Origin: Pseudomonas psychrophila HA-4
GTDB taxonomy: Bacteria > Pseudomonadota > Gammaproteobacteria > Pseudomonadales > Pseudomonadaceae
Assembly: GCF_000282975.1 (NCBI RefSeq)
Contig: NZ_ALJC01000115.1
Coordinates: 16,093-80,092, forward strand
Direction: 5' to 3'
Length of the DNA stretch: 64,000 nucleotides
The translations under genes and the position numbers were made by a program. Below, piece by piece: positions 18,954 through 27,482 of the stretch; the first letter of the stretch is position 1, and every line of letters begins with the position of its first letter. Below the pieces are notes generated by a model, which saw only the letters and a program-made list of their open reading frames with translations, was not told where the DNA came from and ran no database searches.

Positions 18954-19154
18954 TTAAAGAATTAGCGGGGCGATATAACTCGACATAACACGCTACAGCC
19001 ACCCAAGAGATAAAAATGAATTGTCCAACCTGCATTGAATCGGGTGGCGAGAACAGCGTGAAAGGCATCAAGCCAAGACACTCCCGGCGCCATCTCTATT
19101 GATGGCAAGCGCTGGCCTGACACTCTCAGACTGGAGCTTTGCAAATCGCAAACA

Positions 19155-19189
19155 ACAAAAAAGGGCCCACCTTTCGGTGAGCCCTTCTA
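19155..19189 (-). terminator. Terminator of tRNA-Val
   Basis: On the minus strand GGGCTCACC-GAAA-GGTGGGCCC is followed by at least six T residues, about 30 bases after the tRNA-Val 3' end. Confidence 0.75.
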
Positions 19190-19215
19190 GACCGCCCAGC
19201 AGAGCGGATTTTGTT

Positions 19216-19292
19216 TGGTAGGCGCGATTGGACTCGAACCAACGACCCCCACCATGTCAAGGTGGTGCTCTAACCAACTGAGCTACGTGCCT
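19216..19292 (-). tRNA. tRNA-Val (anticodon GAC)
   Basis: A 77-base cloverleaf reads on the minus strand: D-arm AGCTCAGTTGGTTAGAGC, anticodon stem CACC/GGTG with loop TTGACAT giving GAC, T-arm GTTGGTTCGAGTCCAAT, discriminator A and encoded CCA. The acceptor stem AGGCACG/CGCGCCT contains one A-C mismatch at pair 5:68; otherwise it is standard. Confidence 0.95.
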
Positions 19293-19476
19293 GCTGTGGG
19301 GTCGCATTCTATAGATTTGCGGAGGTGTGTCAACACCTTTTTTGCAGCTAACCCTATGAATAGTCGAATTATTTATTTGAAGCCTAAAAATACGCTGCGG
19401 GCGCTGGCTAGCGGGTGGATTTCAACTCAGGTAGCATCGGCTGCACTCGTAAAAAATATAAAACAGAGGTTCCAGA

Positions 19477-20760
19477 ATGGCGAACACACCTTATCCCCAG
19501 TCTTACTATGCCGCCTCGGCTAACACGGCCCCGGAGCGCCCTGCCCTGCAGGATGAGGTTGAAACCGATGTCTGCGTCATCGGCGCTGGCTATACCGGGC
19601 TGTCGAGTGCTCTGTTTCTGCTGGAGAACGGCTTTAAAGTCACCGTTCTAGAAGCGGCCAAAGTTGGTTTTGGCGCCTCAGGGCGTAACGGCGGGCAAAT
19701 CGTTAACAGTTATAGCCGCGACATTGATGTGATTGAGCGCACTGTCGGCGCCAAGCAGGCACAACTGTTAGGCCAGATGGCGTTTGAAGGCGGCAAGATT
19801 ATCCGCGACCGCGTCGCCAAGTATCAGATCCAGTGCGACTTGAAAGACGGCGGCGTGTTTGCAGCGATCACCAGCAAGCAGATGGGCCATCTCGAAGCTC
19901 AGAAAAAGCTGTGGGAGCGTTATGGCAATACTCAGTTGGAGTTGCTAGACCAACGCCGAATTCGTGAAGTGGTGGCCTGCGATCACTATCAGGGCGGCCT
20001 GCTGGACATGAGCGGCGGGCATATTCACCCGCTTAACCTGGCGTTGGGCGAGGCCGCGGCAGTCGAGTCATTAGGCGGCACTATTTACGAACAGTCGCCA
20101 GCCGTGCGCATTGAGCGTGGCGCCAACCCGGTGGTGCATACACCGCAAGGTAAGGTCAGAGCTAAGTTCATCATCGTTGCGGGCAATGCGTATCTGGGCA
20201 ATCTGGTACCGGAACTGGCCTCTAAATCGATGCCGTGCGGCACGCAAGTCATCACCACTGAACCGCTAAGTGATGAGCTGGCCAAAACGCTGCTGCCGCA
20301 AGATTATTGCGTCGAGGACTGTAACTATTTGCTCGACTACTATCGCCTCTCAGGCGACAAGCGCCTGATCTTTGGTGGCGGCGTAGTGTATGGCGCACGT
20401 GATCCGGCAAACATTGAAGCGATCATTCGTCCGAAAATGCTCAAGGCCTTCCCGCAACTCAAGGACGTGAAGATTGACTACGCATGGACGGGTAACTTCC
20501 TATTGACGCTGTCACGCTTGCCTCAAGTTGGGCGTATCGGTGACAACATTTATTACTCGCAAGGGTGCAGTGGGCATGGGGTGACATATACCCACTTGGC
20601 CGGCAAGGTACTGGCGCAGGCCCTGCGTGGACAGGCTGAACGCTTCGATGCATTTGCTGATCTGCCGCACTATCCCTTCCCAGGCGGGCAGTTGTTGCGC
20701 ACGCCGCTGACTGCGCTCGGCGCTTGGTATTACAGCCTTCGGGACAAATTCGGGCTCTAA
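19477..20760 (+). CDS. puuB: Gamma-glutamylputrescine oxidase PuuB (FAD-dependent)
   Basis: The 427-residue FAD enzyme of the DAO family oxidises gamma-glutamylputrescine to the aldehyde, releasing ammonia and hydrogen peroxide. The dinucleotide fold is at residues 33-60 (CVIGAGYTGLSSALFL), followed by the family motif GFGASGRNGGQ (about 72-82). The substrate part contains MSGGHIHPLNLALG, and the C-terminal FAD contact is YSQGCSGHGVTYTHLAGK. The ATG at 19477 has GAGG seven bases before it. It is monocistronic, ending at a strong hairpin. Related oxidases act on other gamma-glutamylated amines, so the exact substrate is by family assignment. Confidence 0.88.
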   Translation: MANTPYPQSYYAASANTAPERPALQDEVETDVCVIGAGYTGLSSALFLLENGFKVTVLEAAKVGFGASGRNGGQIVNSYSRDIDVIERTVGAKQAQLLGQMAFEGGKIIRDRVAKYQIQCDLKDGGVFAAITSKQMGHLEAQKKLWERYGNTQLELLDQRRIREVVACDHYQGGLLDMSGGHIHPLNLALGEAAAVESLGGTIYEQSPAVRIERGANPVVHTPQGKVRAKFIIVAGNAYLGNLVPELASKSMPCGTQVITTEPLSDELAKTLLPQDYCVEDCNYLLDYYRLSGDKRLIFGGGVVYGARDPANIEAIIRPKMLKAFPQLKDVKIDYAWTGNFLLTLSRLPQVGRIGDNIYYSQGCSGHGVTYTHLAGKVLAQALRGQAERFDAFADLPHYPFPGGQLLRTPLTALGAWYYSLRDKFGL

Positions 20761-20798
20761 GGTATTGGATGCCGCCTGAGAGCCATCCCGTTTAACGC

Positions 20799-20834
20799 AC
20801 GCAGGCTGCGATCTTTATTGATCGCAGCCTGCGT
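20799..20834. terminator. Bidirectional terminator between puuB and the C39-like gene
   Basis: A perfect 15-base stem (ACGCAGGCTGCGATC paired with GATCGCAGCCTGCGT) with a TTTATT loop lies between two convergent genes. The arms resemble Pseudomonas extragenic repeats. Confidence 0.8.
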
Positions 20835-20838
20835 CTTG

Positions 20839-21516
20839 TTATTTGTGCGCTTGCAGCGTCTTAATTGCCTTGGACCCAGCCTGCTCTTGCCCAGAACGAG
20901 ACAGTTCGTTGGCGACTTTTAACCAGCGCGCATTGTCGACGTTGGCCGGTAATTGGTCCGGCGACATAATCAACACGGCCCAACCACCAGCGTCTTTCCA
21001 GCTAGACTCGAATTTTTTGAAGTCCATGAGTCGCCGCCGGTCCATCCCCGCCCGCAATAATACGGTCTGCTTGGTGCGGTTATAGCCCGCCAGTACCGCA
21101 TAACGCGGTTCGGTCCAGATACTGCCGTCCATGAAGCGAACCATCACTGGGTGCCCCGCCGCCACCTGAGTCAATAATGCTGGAAGTGATGAGTCCAGCG
21201 GATAAACCATGAGCCCGTACTGCCCGGCCAGTTGCTCCATGTTGCCTTGCAGTGACGCTTCTGCCTCGGGCAGTTTCAACGGTTTGGTCAAAAGGCCCGG
21301 CGTGATTCTGATGTGTTGTTCGCCCAGCATGCTGGCCAGTACTTGTGGACCGCTTTGATAGGCATTGCCACGGAAAAAGGGCACACCATTAAGCTCGACT
21401 CTTTCTGGCAAACGGCGCATTTCAGTCTGATCAACACTGGCACAGCCTACGACGGCCAAGGCCAACGCGGCCATCAGCCATAGTCGCGCAGCTTTTAATA
21501 CAATCACTCCCTGCAT
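20839..21516 (-). CDS. Lipoprotein with degenerate peptidase C39-like domain
   Basis: From the ATG at 21516 (GAGG five bases before it) the product is 225 residues. It starts with a lipoprotein signal (LMAALALAVVGCAS, lipobox Cys at about 25). The mature part resembles the papain-like C39 fold: ELNGVPFFRGNAYQSGPQVLASML sits where active members have Q-C-G-P-A-A, and W-x-x-EPRYAVLAGYN sits where active members have HYAVVVGY. The catalytic Cys is replaced by Ser and the His by Arg, so peptidase activity is unlikely. Its role is unknown; a structural or binding role at the membrane is conceivable. A longer reading frame upstream exists but would bury the lipoprotein signal. Confidence 0.75.
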   Translation of the reverse strand: MQGVIVLKAARLWLMAALALAVVGCASVDQTEMRRLPERVELNGVPFFRGNAYQSGPQVLASMLGEQHIRITPGLLTKPLKLPEAEASLQGNMEQLAGQYGLMVYPLDSSLPALLTQVAAGHPVMVRFMDGSIWTEPRYAVLAGYNRTKQTVLLRAGMDRRRLMDFKKFESSWKDAGGWAVLIMSPDQLPANVDNARWLKVANELSRSGQEQAGSKAIKTLQAHK

Positions 21517-21736
21517 ATTCCCTCGCTTAGAATGAGCGCCAAACCTTGAGGTCCGACATGGCCGTCGATCATAGGGCGCCAATAAGGCAAGGTATAGCCT
21601 GAAACCACAGTGAGGGCGCATCCATAGAGCCAATCAGTTAGTTAATCACGACCTTTGGTCAATAGACTGCAACACGGCTAACGCTAGACTGTGACCTGCA
21701 GAGTGTTTATGCCCACCACGGGCAAAGGAGGCACTT

Positions 21737-21904
21737 ATGAGCCCTACATTGACGATAATCCTGCTGATCACTGGCTGGTTAACCGTCGCCGCCGCGATGT
21801 TCTGGGGGCTGATGCGCATTAGCCGCCATCATCATCCGCAGGTAGAGCCAAAAAAGGAAGAAACACCCGAACAACCGGCAACTACGACTGCCAGCGCCCA
21901 CTAA
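21737..21904 (+). CDS. Small single-span membrane protein, 55 residues
   Basis: An ATG five bases after a strong AAAGGAGG site opens a 55-codon gene. The product has one transmembrane helix (IILLITGWLTVAAAMFWGLM), then a basic His cluster (RISRHHH) and a Lys/Glu/Pro/Thr-rich tail. A terminator hairpin follows directly. No family is recognised. The strong ribosome site, sensible topology (helix then positive residues) and downstream terminator support a real gene, independent of its convergent neighbour terC. Confidence 0.75.
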   Translation: MSPTLTIILLITGWLTVAAAMFWGLMRISRHHHPQVEPKKEETPEQPATTTASAH

Positions 21905-21913
21905 AGCCTTTAG

Positions 21914-21952
21914 CAAAAAAAACCGTCCATCCCGAAAGGTTGGACGGTTTTC
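21914..21952. terminator. Bidirectional terminator
   Basis: AACCGTCCA and TGGACGGTT form a nine-base stem with an A run on one side and T residues on the other, between the small membrane protein gene and terC, which converge here. Confidence 0.8.
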
Positions 21953-21967
21953 AGTGACTACCCGCGC

Positions 21968-22723
21968 TTACTTCGCCAACAACGCTTGGCGTTTTTCCCG
22001 CACCCGCCGCGCCAGAATATTCAATGTTTCAACCGTGGCGGAGAACGCCATGGCCGCATACACATAGCCTTTTGGCACATGAGCACCAAAGCCTTCAGCG
22101 ATCAACGTCATGCCAATCATGATCAGGAACGCCAGGGCCAACATCACCACGGTTGGGTTTTCATTGATGAACTTGGCCAAAGGCTCCGAAGCCAGCAGCA
22201 TCACCAACACCGCCACCACTACCGCAATCACCATGATCGGCAAATGCTCGGTCATGCCGACCGCGGTTACGATGCTGTCGATGGAAAACACCAAGTCCAG
22301 CATCAAAATCTGACCAATCGCAGCAGCAAAGCCAATGGCTACTTTGGAAGACACATCTTCAGCTTTGTCTTCTGATTCCGGAGTCATGCTGTGGTGAATT
22401 TCACTGGTGGCTTTCCAGACTAGAAACAAACCACCCGCAATCAAGATCATGTCCTTCCAGGAGAAGGCCTGACCCAACACTTCAAACACCGGCGTGGTCA
22501 GTTGCACGATGTAGGCGATGGTACTAAGCAGGCCCAAACGCAGAATCAGCGCTAGGCCGATACCGATACGTCGGGCCTTGGTGCGAAATTGCGCCGGCAA
22601 CTTATTGGTCAAGATGGAAATAAAGATCAAGTTGTCTATCCCGAGCACAACTTCCATCACGATCAGCGTGGCCAGGGCGATCCAGGCCGTAGGGCTGACA
22701 GCCAGTTCTAAAAGGTATTCCAT
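21968..22723 (-). CDS. TerC-family integral membrane protein
   Basis: The 251-residue protein has seven or so membrane helices and the TerC family signatures: MEVVLGIDNLIFISIL in the first helix with the conserved Asp-Asn pair, DLVFSIDSIVTAVGM in the middle with the conserved Asp-Ser, and a charged loop (MTPESEDKAED) between them. Family members are linked to metal-ion (often manganese) efflux and to tellurite resistance islands; the role here is not determined. A small lipoprotein gene lies 30 bases upstream on the same strand. Confidence 0.9.
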   Translation of the reverse strand: MEYLLELAVSPTAWIALATLIVMEVVLGIDNLIFISILTNKLPAQFRTKARRIGIGLALILRLGLLSTIAYIVQLTTPVFEVLGQAFSWKDMILIAGGLFLVWKATSEIHHSMTPESEDKAEDVSSKVAIGFAAAIGQILMLDLVFSIDSIVTAVGMTEHLPIMVIAVVVAVLVMLLASEPLAKFINENPTVVMLALAFLIMIGMTLIAEGFGAHVPKGYVYAAMAFSATVETLNILARRVREKRQALLAK

Positions 22724-22753
22724 AAGTGCGTTCTGACTCTGCAGTAAGACAAT

Positions 22754-22996
22754 TTAAATAGTATGCGTTGAATCTTTGTTTTCTTGCGCTGGCTTTTCTT
22801 TCTCGATCAAGCGACCACCTGTGGCGTCGTTCAGTGCCTGCTCGGCCGCTTTGTGCGTGTCATCAATCGCCTGCTTAGCCGTTTCAGCCGTTTTACTGAG
22901 CATTTGCTGCGCGGCTTTTTCAGCCTGATCACAACCACTCATCAGCAACAAGGCCGACGCCAGCAGCGCTACACAACCTGCGTTTTTAATGTTCAT
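22754..22996 (-). CDS. Small lipoprotein, 80 residues
   Basis: The product has a signal peptide with lipobox LLMSGC (Cys about residue 22), followed by an Ala/Lys/Gln-rich amphipathic stretch with regular heptad-like spacing (AEKAAQQMLSKTAETAKQAI) that should form an alpha-helix or coiled coil. The tail is charged and Lys/Glu-rich. It is divergent from nhaR and 30 bases upstream of terC on the same strand. No function can be assigned; many Pseudomonas carry similar small helical lipoproteins. Confidence 0.7.
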   Translation of the reverse strand: MNIKNAGCVALLASALLLMSGCDQAEKAAQQMLSKTAETAKQAIDDTHKAAEQALNDATGGRLIEKEKPAQENKDSTHTI

Positions 22997-23133
22997 TGTG
23001 ATTTACCCTCTTTAAAACTAGCAGCCAGCGAAGTGACCAGCGAGTGACGCGAGATTTTAAACAGACAAACACTTCAGTAAAATTCGTTTTTACAAGCGCT
23101 ATACTTCGATTTTTACGAAGTGTTGCTGACCTA

Positions 23134-24039
23134 ATGCTTAATTACCGCCAACTGCATTATTTTTGGGTCGTTGCCAAAACCGGCAGTATCGTTCGTGCTT
23201 GCGAGCAATTGAACCTCACCCCGCAGACCATCAGCGGGCAAATCAGCCTGCTAGAAGAAACCTATGGTTTGCCGTTGTTCCGCCGGGTCGGCCGACAATT
23301 GGAATTGACTGAAACCGGGCGCCAGGTCCTGCCTTATGCCGAACAGATCTTTCAGGTCGGCAGCGACCTGGAAAGCATGCTGCGCATGGCGCCCAAGGAG
23401 CAGCAGGTTTTATTCCGGGTGGGTGTTGCCGATGTGGTTCCCAAGTCGATTGTCTACCGTTTGATCGCGCCTACGATGGAGCTGGACAAGCCGATGCGTA
23501 TCACCTGCCGAGAAGACAAGCTAGATCGGCTACTGGCAGATCTGGCTATTCAGCGCCTTGATTTGGTGATTTCCGACAGCCCGATGCCACCTCACCTCGA
23601 CATTAAAGGTCTGAGCCAAAAACTGGGCGAATGCGGCATCAGTTTTTTTGCCACCTCGGCCTTGGCCCGGGAATATGCAGAGAATTTCCCGCAGTGCCTG
23701 CACAATGCACCACTGCTGATCCCGGGCCCTGAAACGGTGATTCGCAGTCGCTTGCTGCGCTGGTTGGCAGAACTGAAAATCCAGCCGCGTATTGTCGGCG
23801 AATTCGATGACAGCGCCTTAATGCAGGCCTTTGGTCAATCAGGTATCGGGGTATTTATTGCCCCCAGCGTGATCGCCCAAGAAGTCATGCGCCAATTCGA
23901 CGTTGAACTGATCGGCCAGACCGAGGCCGTCACCGAGTCGTTTTACGCCATCACCGTGGAGCGCAAGAGCCGTCACCCCGGCATCATTGCGATCACCGAG
24001 GGAGCCCGACGCGAGTTGTTTAGCGACGCAAGCGACTAG
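23134..24039 (+). CDS. nhaR: LysR-type transcriptional activator NhaR
   Basis: The 301-residue regulator has the winged helix-turn-helix at residues 2-62 (LNYRQLHYFWVVAKTGSIV, with NLTPQTISGQISLLEE as recognition region), and a substrate-binding domain. The start MLNYRQLHYFW is characteristic of NhaR, the sodium-sensing activator of nhaA. I chose the ATG at 23134 over an open frame beginning 90 bases earlier because the family starts at this motif. No nhaA is nearby, so its target here is unclear. Its stop overlaps the stop of the convergent MFS gene. Confidence 0.85.
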   Translation: MLNYRQLHYFWVVAKTGSIVRACEQLNLTPQTISGQISLLEETYGLPLFRRVGRQLELTETGRQVLPYAEQIFQVGSDLESMLRMAPKEQQVLFRVGVADVVPKSIVYRLIAPTMELDKPMRITCREDKLDRLLADLAIQRLDLVISDSPMPPHLDIKGLSQKLGECGISFFATSALAREYAENFPQCLHNAPLLIPGPETVIRSRLLRWLAELKIQPRIVGEFDDSALMQAFGQSGIGVFIAPSVIAQEVMRQFDVELIGQTEAVTESFYAITVERKSRHPGIIAITEGARRELFSDASD

Positions 24040-25190
24040 GCGCTGGCCACACGCGGCTTCATCGTCATCAACAACAGCGCCAACATGATTGATACCAGAA
24101 TAAAACCGGCACCGGCAAAACCGAGGCTGCCCAAGCCATAGCTGTCAATCACATGCCCACCGAACAAGGCCCCTAGGCCAATGCCCAGGTTGCCCCCCGA
24201 AATATTCAGTGACGCCGCAAACGCCGGAGCCTGAGGCGCGGCCTTCATCAATCGCACGTGGCTGACCAAAAACAATGCAGCCTGAGTGATGCCCCACACG
24301 GCCATTGTTGCCGCCAGCCCCAGCGTGGAATGAATGCTTGGCACCAAGGCCACCATCCCGCCAATCATAAAGGCGCAAAACACCATCGAGGCAATCAGCG
24401 GATGACGGTCCACCATGCGTCCGCCCAACGAGTTGCCAATCAAGCCGACAGCGCCAAAGCCCATCAGGCACCAGCCCACCAACGTGCCGTCAAAACCCGC
24501 AAGGCGCTCAAGGATGTCAGCCAAATAGGTGTAGGCGGTAAACATGCCGCTGAACACCAACACGGACAGCGCGATGTGACCAATCATCAGCGGGCTGTGC
24601 AGCAGGACGAACTGTGAACGCAGCGTGATGCCGTCTTTGACGCCCTTGACCGCAGGCAAATACACCCACAGCAACAGAGCCTTAGCCAACGCAACCGCAG
24701 CCAGAATCGCGAAGGCGCTACGCCAACCCCATGCATTAGAGATCAACGTACCGACAGGGATACCAAATACCGTGGCACAGACGATGCCGAAACCGATTTT
24801 CGCAATCGCACGCCCCGCATATTCCGGCCCTACGATGCCCACCGCTGTTTCACTGGCCAACGCCCAGAACACTGGCAAGCCCAGCGCCGGCAGCAAGCGC
24901 GCAAAGGCCATCACCCAAATGTTCGGTGCCAAAGCGGCCACGGTATTGGCGAAGGCAAACATCAACAAAATGCTAATAAACAGACGTTTACGCTCAAAAC
25001 GCGCGAAATAAGCCGTTAAGAACGGCCCCAGCGCTGCCACGGTGAACGCAAACAAAGTGACCAGCAAGCCTGCCTGGGACACGCTGACCTCAAGATCGCG
25101 GGCAATCGCAGGTAGCAGGCCGACAATAATGAACTCAGTCGTCAGCACGGTAAAACCGGCCGCCGACAGGAGCAGGATGGGCAACAGCAT
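24036..25190 (-). CDS. MFS transporter (DHA1 drug/sugar efflux type)
   Basis: The 384-residue protein has about 12 membrane helices and resembles AraJ/YdhP-type DHA1 exporters: N-terminal FIIVGLLPAIARDLEVS, the conserved loop FERKRLFISILLMFAFAN after helix 3 and GWRSAFAILAAVALAKALLL at helix 6. The start at 25190 has GGAG six bases upstream; the frame is open for another 42 codons but these look non-coding. It is convergent with nhaR, overlapping by four bases at the stop codons. Substrate cannot be predicted. Confidence 0.87.
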   Translation of the reverse strand: MLLPILLLSAAGFTVLTTEFIIVGLLPAIARDLEVSVSQAGLLVTLFAFTVAALGPFLTAYFARFERKRLFISILLMFAFANTVAALAPNIWVMAFARLLPALGLPVFWALASETAVGIVGPEYAGRAIAKIGFGIVCATVFGIPVGTLISNAWGWRSAFAILAAVALAKALLLWVYLPAVKGVKDGITLRSQFVLLHSPLMIGHIALSVLVFSGMFTAYTYLADILERLAGFDGTLVGWCLMGFGAVGLIGNSLGGRMVDRHPLIASMVFCAFMIGGMVALVPSIHSTLGLAATMAVWGITQAALFLVSHVRLMKAAPQAPAFAASLNISGGNLGIGLGALFGGHVIDSYGLGSLGFAGAGFILVSIMLALLLMTMKPRVASA

Positions 25191-25522
25191 GAATAACTCC
25201 AAAACAACGGCATCAGCGAAAGCCCAAAAGGCCCGCTGACTTGAAGAAAAGTAGGGATGCACAATAGTAACAGAATGATTCAACTCGAGAGCAGGTGACC
25301 AAAACGCACGCCGCATCCAGGTGTGGCAGATTGCCCGGCGTAGGAAAGCACCTACTTGTCTATGGTAAAGTCCGCCCCCCGCTCAGGCCTTAGTCAGACA
25401 GTCGTGTTAGCACCCATGACTTAAATCGCCCCTTCCACTCGGCTTGACTCATTACGTTTAAGCGCTCTTTTGGCTTAACCAAGGTCTTGAATGCGCTACC
25501 CACAACAACTAGAGACATTTTA
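25191..25522. other. Divergent intergenic region, MFS gene / sstT
   Basis: About 330 bases containing the promoters of both divergent genes. I see no clear operator, riboswitch or small gene. Confidence 0.4.
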
Positions 25523-26755
25523 ATGACTGACGCTCCGCCTACTCTGATGCAGAAGCTCAAACGCACCAGCCTAGTGACTCAGATTGTCATTGGCCTGATC
25601 GCCGGCATTTTACTGGCCTGGCTTTTCCCTGCTGCGGCACTTTCAGTGGCCTTTATCGGCAAGGTGTTCGTCAGCGCTTTGAAAGCCGTCGCGCCGATTC
25701 TGGTGTTTGTTTTGGTCATGGCTTCCATTGCCAACCACAAACACGGGCAAGAAACTCACATTCGTCCGATCTTGGTGCTGTACTTGCTCGGCACCTTTGC
25801 CGCCGCTGTGGTGGCGGTAATCGCCAGCATGCTGTTTCCGTCCAGCCTGGTATTGGCCACTGAAAATATCACTGTGTCCGCGCCCGGCGGCATTACCGAA
25901 GTTCTGCAAAGCCTGCTGTTAAGCGTGGTCGACAACCCGGTCAGCGCGTTGATGAACGCTAACTTTATTGGCATTTTGGCTTGGGCCATCGGCATCGGCA
26001 TTGCCATTCGCCATGCAGGAGACACCACCCGCACCGTAATCAGCGACTTATCGAACGGCGTCACCTTGATTGTGCGCGTGGTCATTCGCCTCGCACCGCT
26101 GGGCATCTTCGGCCTGGTTGCATCGACGCTGGCGACTTCGGGATTCGGCGCGCTGCTGGGCTACCTGCACCTGCTCACGGTGCTGATTGGCTGCATGTTG
26201 TTCGTAGCGCTGGTGGTCAACCCGCTGATCGTGTTCTGGAAGCTGCGTCGCAACCCTTATCCGCTGGTGCTCTTGTGCTTGCGTGAAAGCGGAATTACCG
26301 CGTTTTTCACCCGCAGCTCGGCGGCCAACATTCCGGTAAACATGGCATTGAGCGAGCGTTTGGGCTTGCATGAAGACACCTATTCAGTGTCGATCCCGCT
26401 GGGCGCAACCATCAACATGGCGGGCGCTGCAATCACTATCACCGTCTTGAGCCTGGCAGCTGTTCACACACTGGGCATTCACGTTGACCTGCCAACCGCT
26501 ATTTTGCTCAGCGTGGTGGCTGCCGTGTGCGCCTGTGGCGCATCGGGTGTAGCGGGCGGTTCGCTATTATTGATCCCGCTGGCGTGCAGCCTGTTTGGAA
26601 TCCCAAGCGAGATTGCGATGCAAGTTGTGGCGGTGGGTTTCATCATCGGCATCCTACAGGACTCAGCCGAAACCGCGCTCAACTCCTCCACCGATGTGCT
26701 ATTCACTGCTGCGGTCTGCTTGGCCCAGGAAGAGCAAACCACCCAACAAGGCTAA
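25523..26755 (+). CDS. sstT: Serine/threonine:sodium symporter SstT
   Basis: The 410-residue protein is a dicarboxylate/amino acid:cation symporter. It has eight helices plus the two re-entrant hairpins: the serine-rich ITAFFTRSSAANIPVNMALSE and the substrate/Na site LGATINMAGAAITITVLSLA. The GGSLLLIPLACSLFGIPSE segment and ILQDSAETALNSSTDVLFTA near the end match SstT. I place the start at 25523, where MTDAPP begins. The ribosome site is weak (AGAGA); twelve extra codons are open upstream. A hairpin follows the gene. Confidence 0.92.
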   Translation: MTDAPPTLMQKLKRTSLVTQIVIGLIAGILLAWLFPAAALSVAFIGKVFVSALKAVAPILVFVLVMASIANHKHGQETHIRPILVLYLLGTFAAAVVAVIASMLFPSSLVLATENITVSAPGGITEVLQSLLLSVVDNPVSALMNANFIGILAWAIGIGIAIRHAGDTTRTVISDLSNGVTLIVRVVIRLAPLGIFGLVASTLATSGFGALLGYLHLLTVLIGCMLFVALVVNPLIVFWKLRRNPYPLVLLCLRESGITAFFTRSSAANIPVNMALSERLGLHEDTYSVSIPLGATINMAGAAITITVLSLAAVHTLGIHVDLPTAILLSVVAAVCACGASGVAGGSLLLIPLACSLFGIPSEIAMQVVAVGFIIGILQDSAETALNSSTDVLFTAAVCLAQEEQTTQQG

Positions 26756-26765
26756 GCCTTGGCAG

Positions 26766-26798
26766 TTTCAGGAGCGCCCGGGCGGGCAGCTCCTGAAG
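26766..26798. terminator. Hairpin between sstT and the DUF1993 gene
   Basis: TTCAGGAGC pairs with GCTCCTGAA around a GC-rich loop, between convergent genes. There is no strong T run, so this may be a bidirectional terminator of moderate strength. Confidence 0.5.
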
Positions 26799-26839
26799 CT
26801 GACGTCTGCCGCGCTATATCGCGCAGGCAATCAACTCAA

Positions 26840-27349
26840 TCAGAACGCACCCATGTAATCGCGCTTGCCGATTTCAACGCCGTTGTGGCGCAGAATGGCG
26901 TAAGCGGTGGTCACGTGGAAGAAGAACTGCGGCAGACCGTAGGTCAGCAGGTAAGCCTGGCCAGTGAAGCGTTTTTCTTTCGGGGTGCCCTCACGGGTGA
27001 TGATTTCGATGCCTTCCTTGCCATCGATTTGCTCAGGTTTGATCGCGTCTAGGTGTGCCAGAACCTTGCTGATCAGTGCCTGCAAATCAGCAAATGTGAC
27101 TTCGCTGTCTTCATATTTAGGCACTTCGATTTCAGCCAGACGGCTCGAAACACCCTTGGCGAAATCAACGGCGATTTGCACCTGACGCACCAACGAGAAC
27201 ATATCCGGCGCCAAACGCGCCTGCAGGAATACGCTTGGTTCAATGTTCTTGGCAGTCGCGTGGGCTTCGGCTTTGCTCAGGACACCGCTCAGGGCATTGA
27301 GCATTTGCTTGAAGACAGGAACGGAAGCAGCGTACAGAGAGATAGTCAT
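26840..27349 (-). CDS. DUF1993 family protein
   Basis: The 169-residue protein matches the DUF1993 family: start MTISLYAASVPVFKQMLNAL, ARLAPDMFSLVRQVQIAVDFAKG-type helix, and C-terminal FFFHVTTAYAILRHNGVEIGKRDYMG. These form a four-helix DinB-like bundle thought to lack a known activity. The start at 27349 begins at the conserved MTISLY; open codons before it lack family features. It is divergent from yceH. Confidence 0.88.
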   Translation of the reverse strand: MTISLYAASVPVFKQMLNALSGVLSKAEAHATAKNIEPSVFLQARLAPDMFSLVRQVQIAVDFAKGVSSRLAEIEVPKYEDSEVTFADLQALISKVLAHLDAIKPEQIDGKEGIEIITREGTPKEKRFTGQAYLLTYGLPQFFFHVTTAYAILRHNGVEIGKRDYMGAF

Positions 27350-27482
27350 GAAAGTCTCGACAGTCTGTGGGCAGGAAGTTAGTGCGCGCAGATTATAGGC
27401 ATACAGCGCACATGAAGCGGCTTGTCTTTTAACAACAGATGAACCTAGGCTAGCCACCTTAACAACGCACAAGGAAAGCGTG

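Noticed and set aside
21968..22723. Tellurite resistance operon
   Set aside because: Only a TerC-family gene is present; no terA, terB, terD or terZ neighbours.
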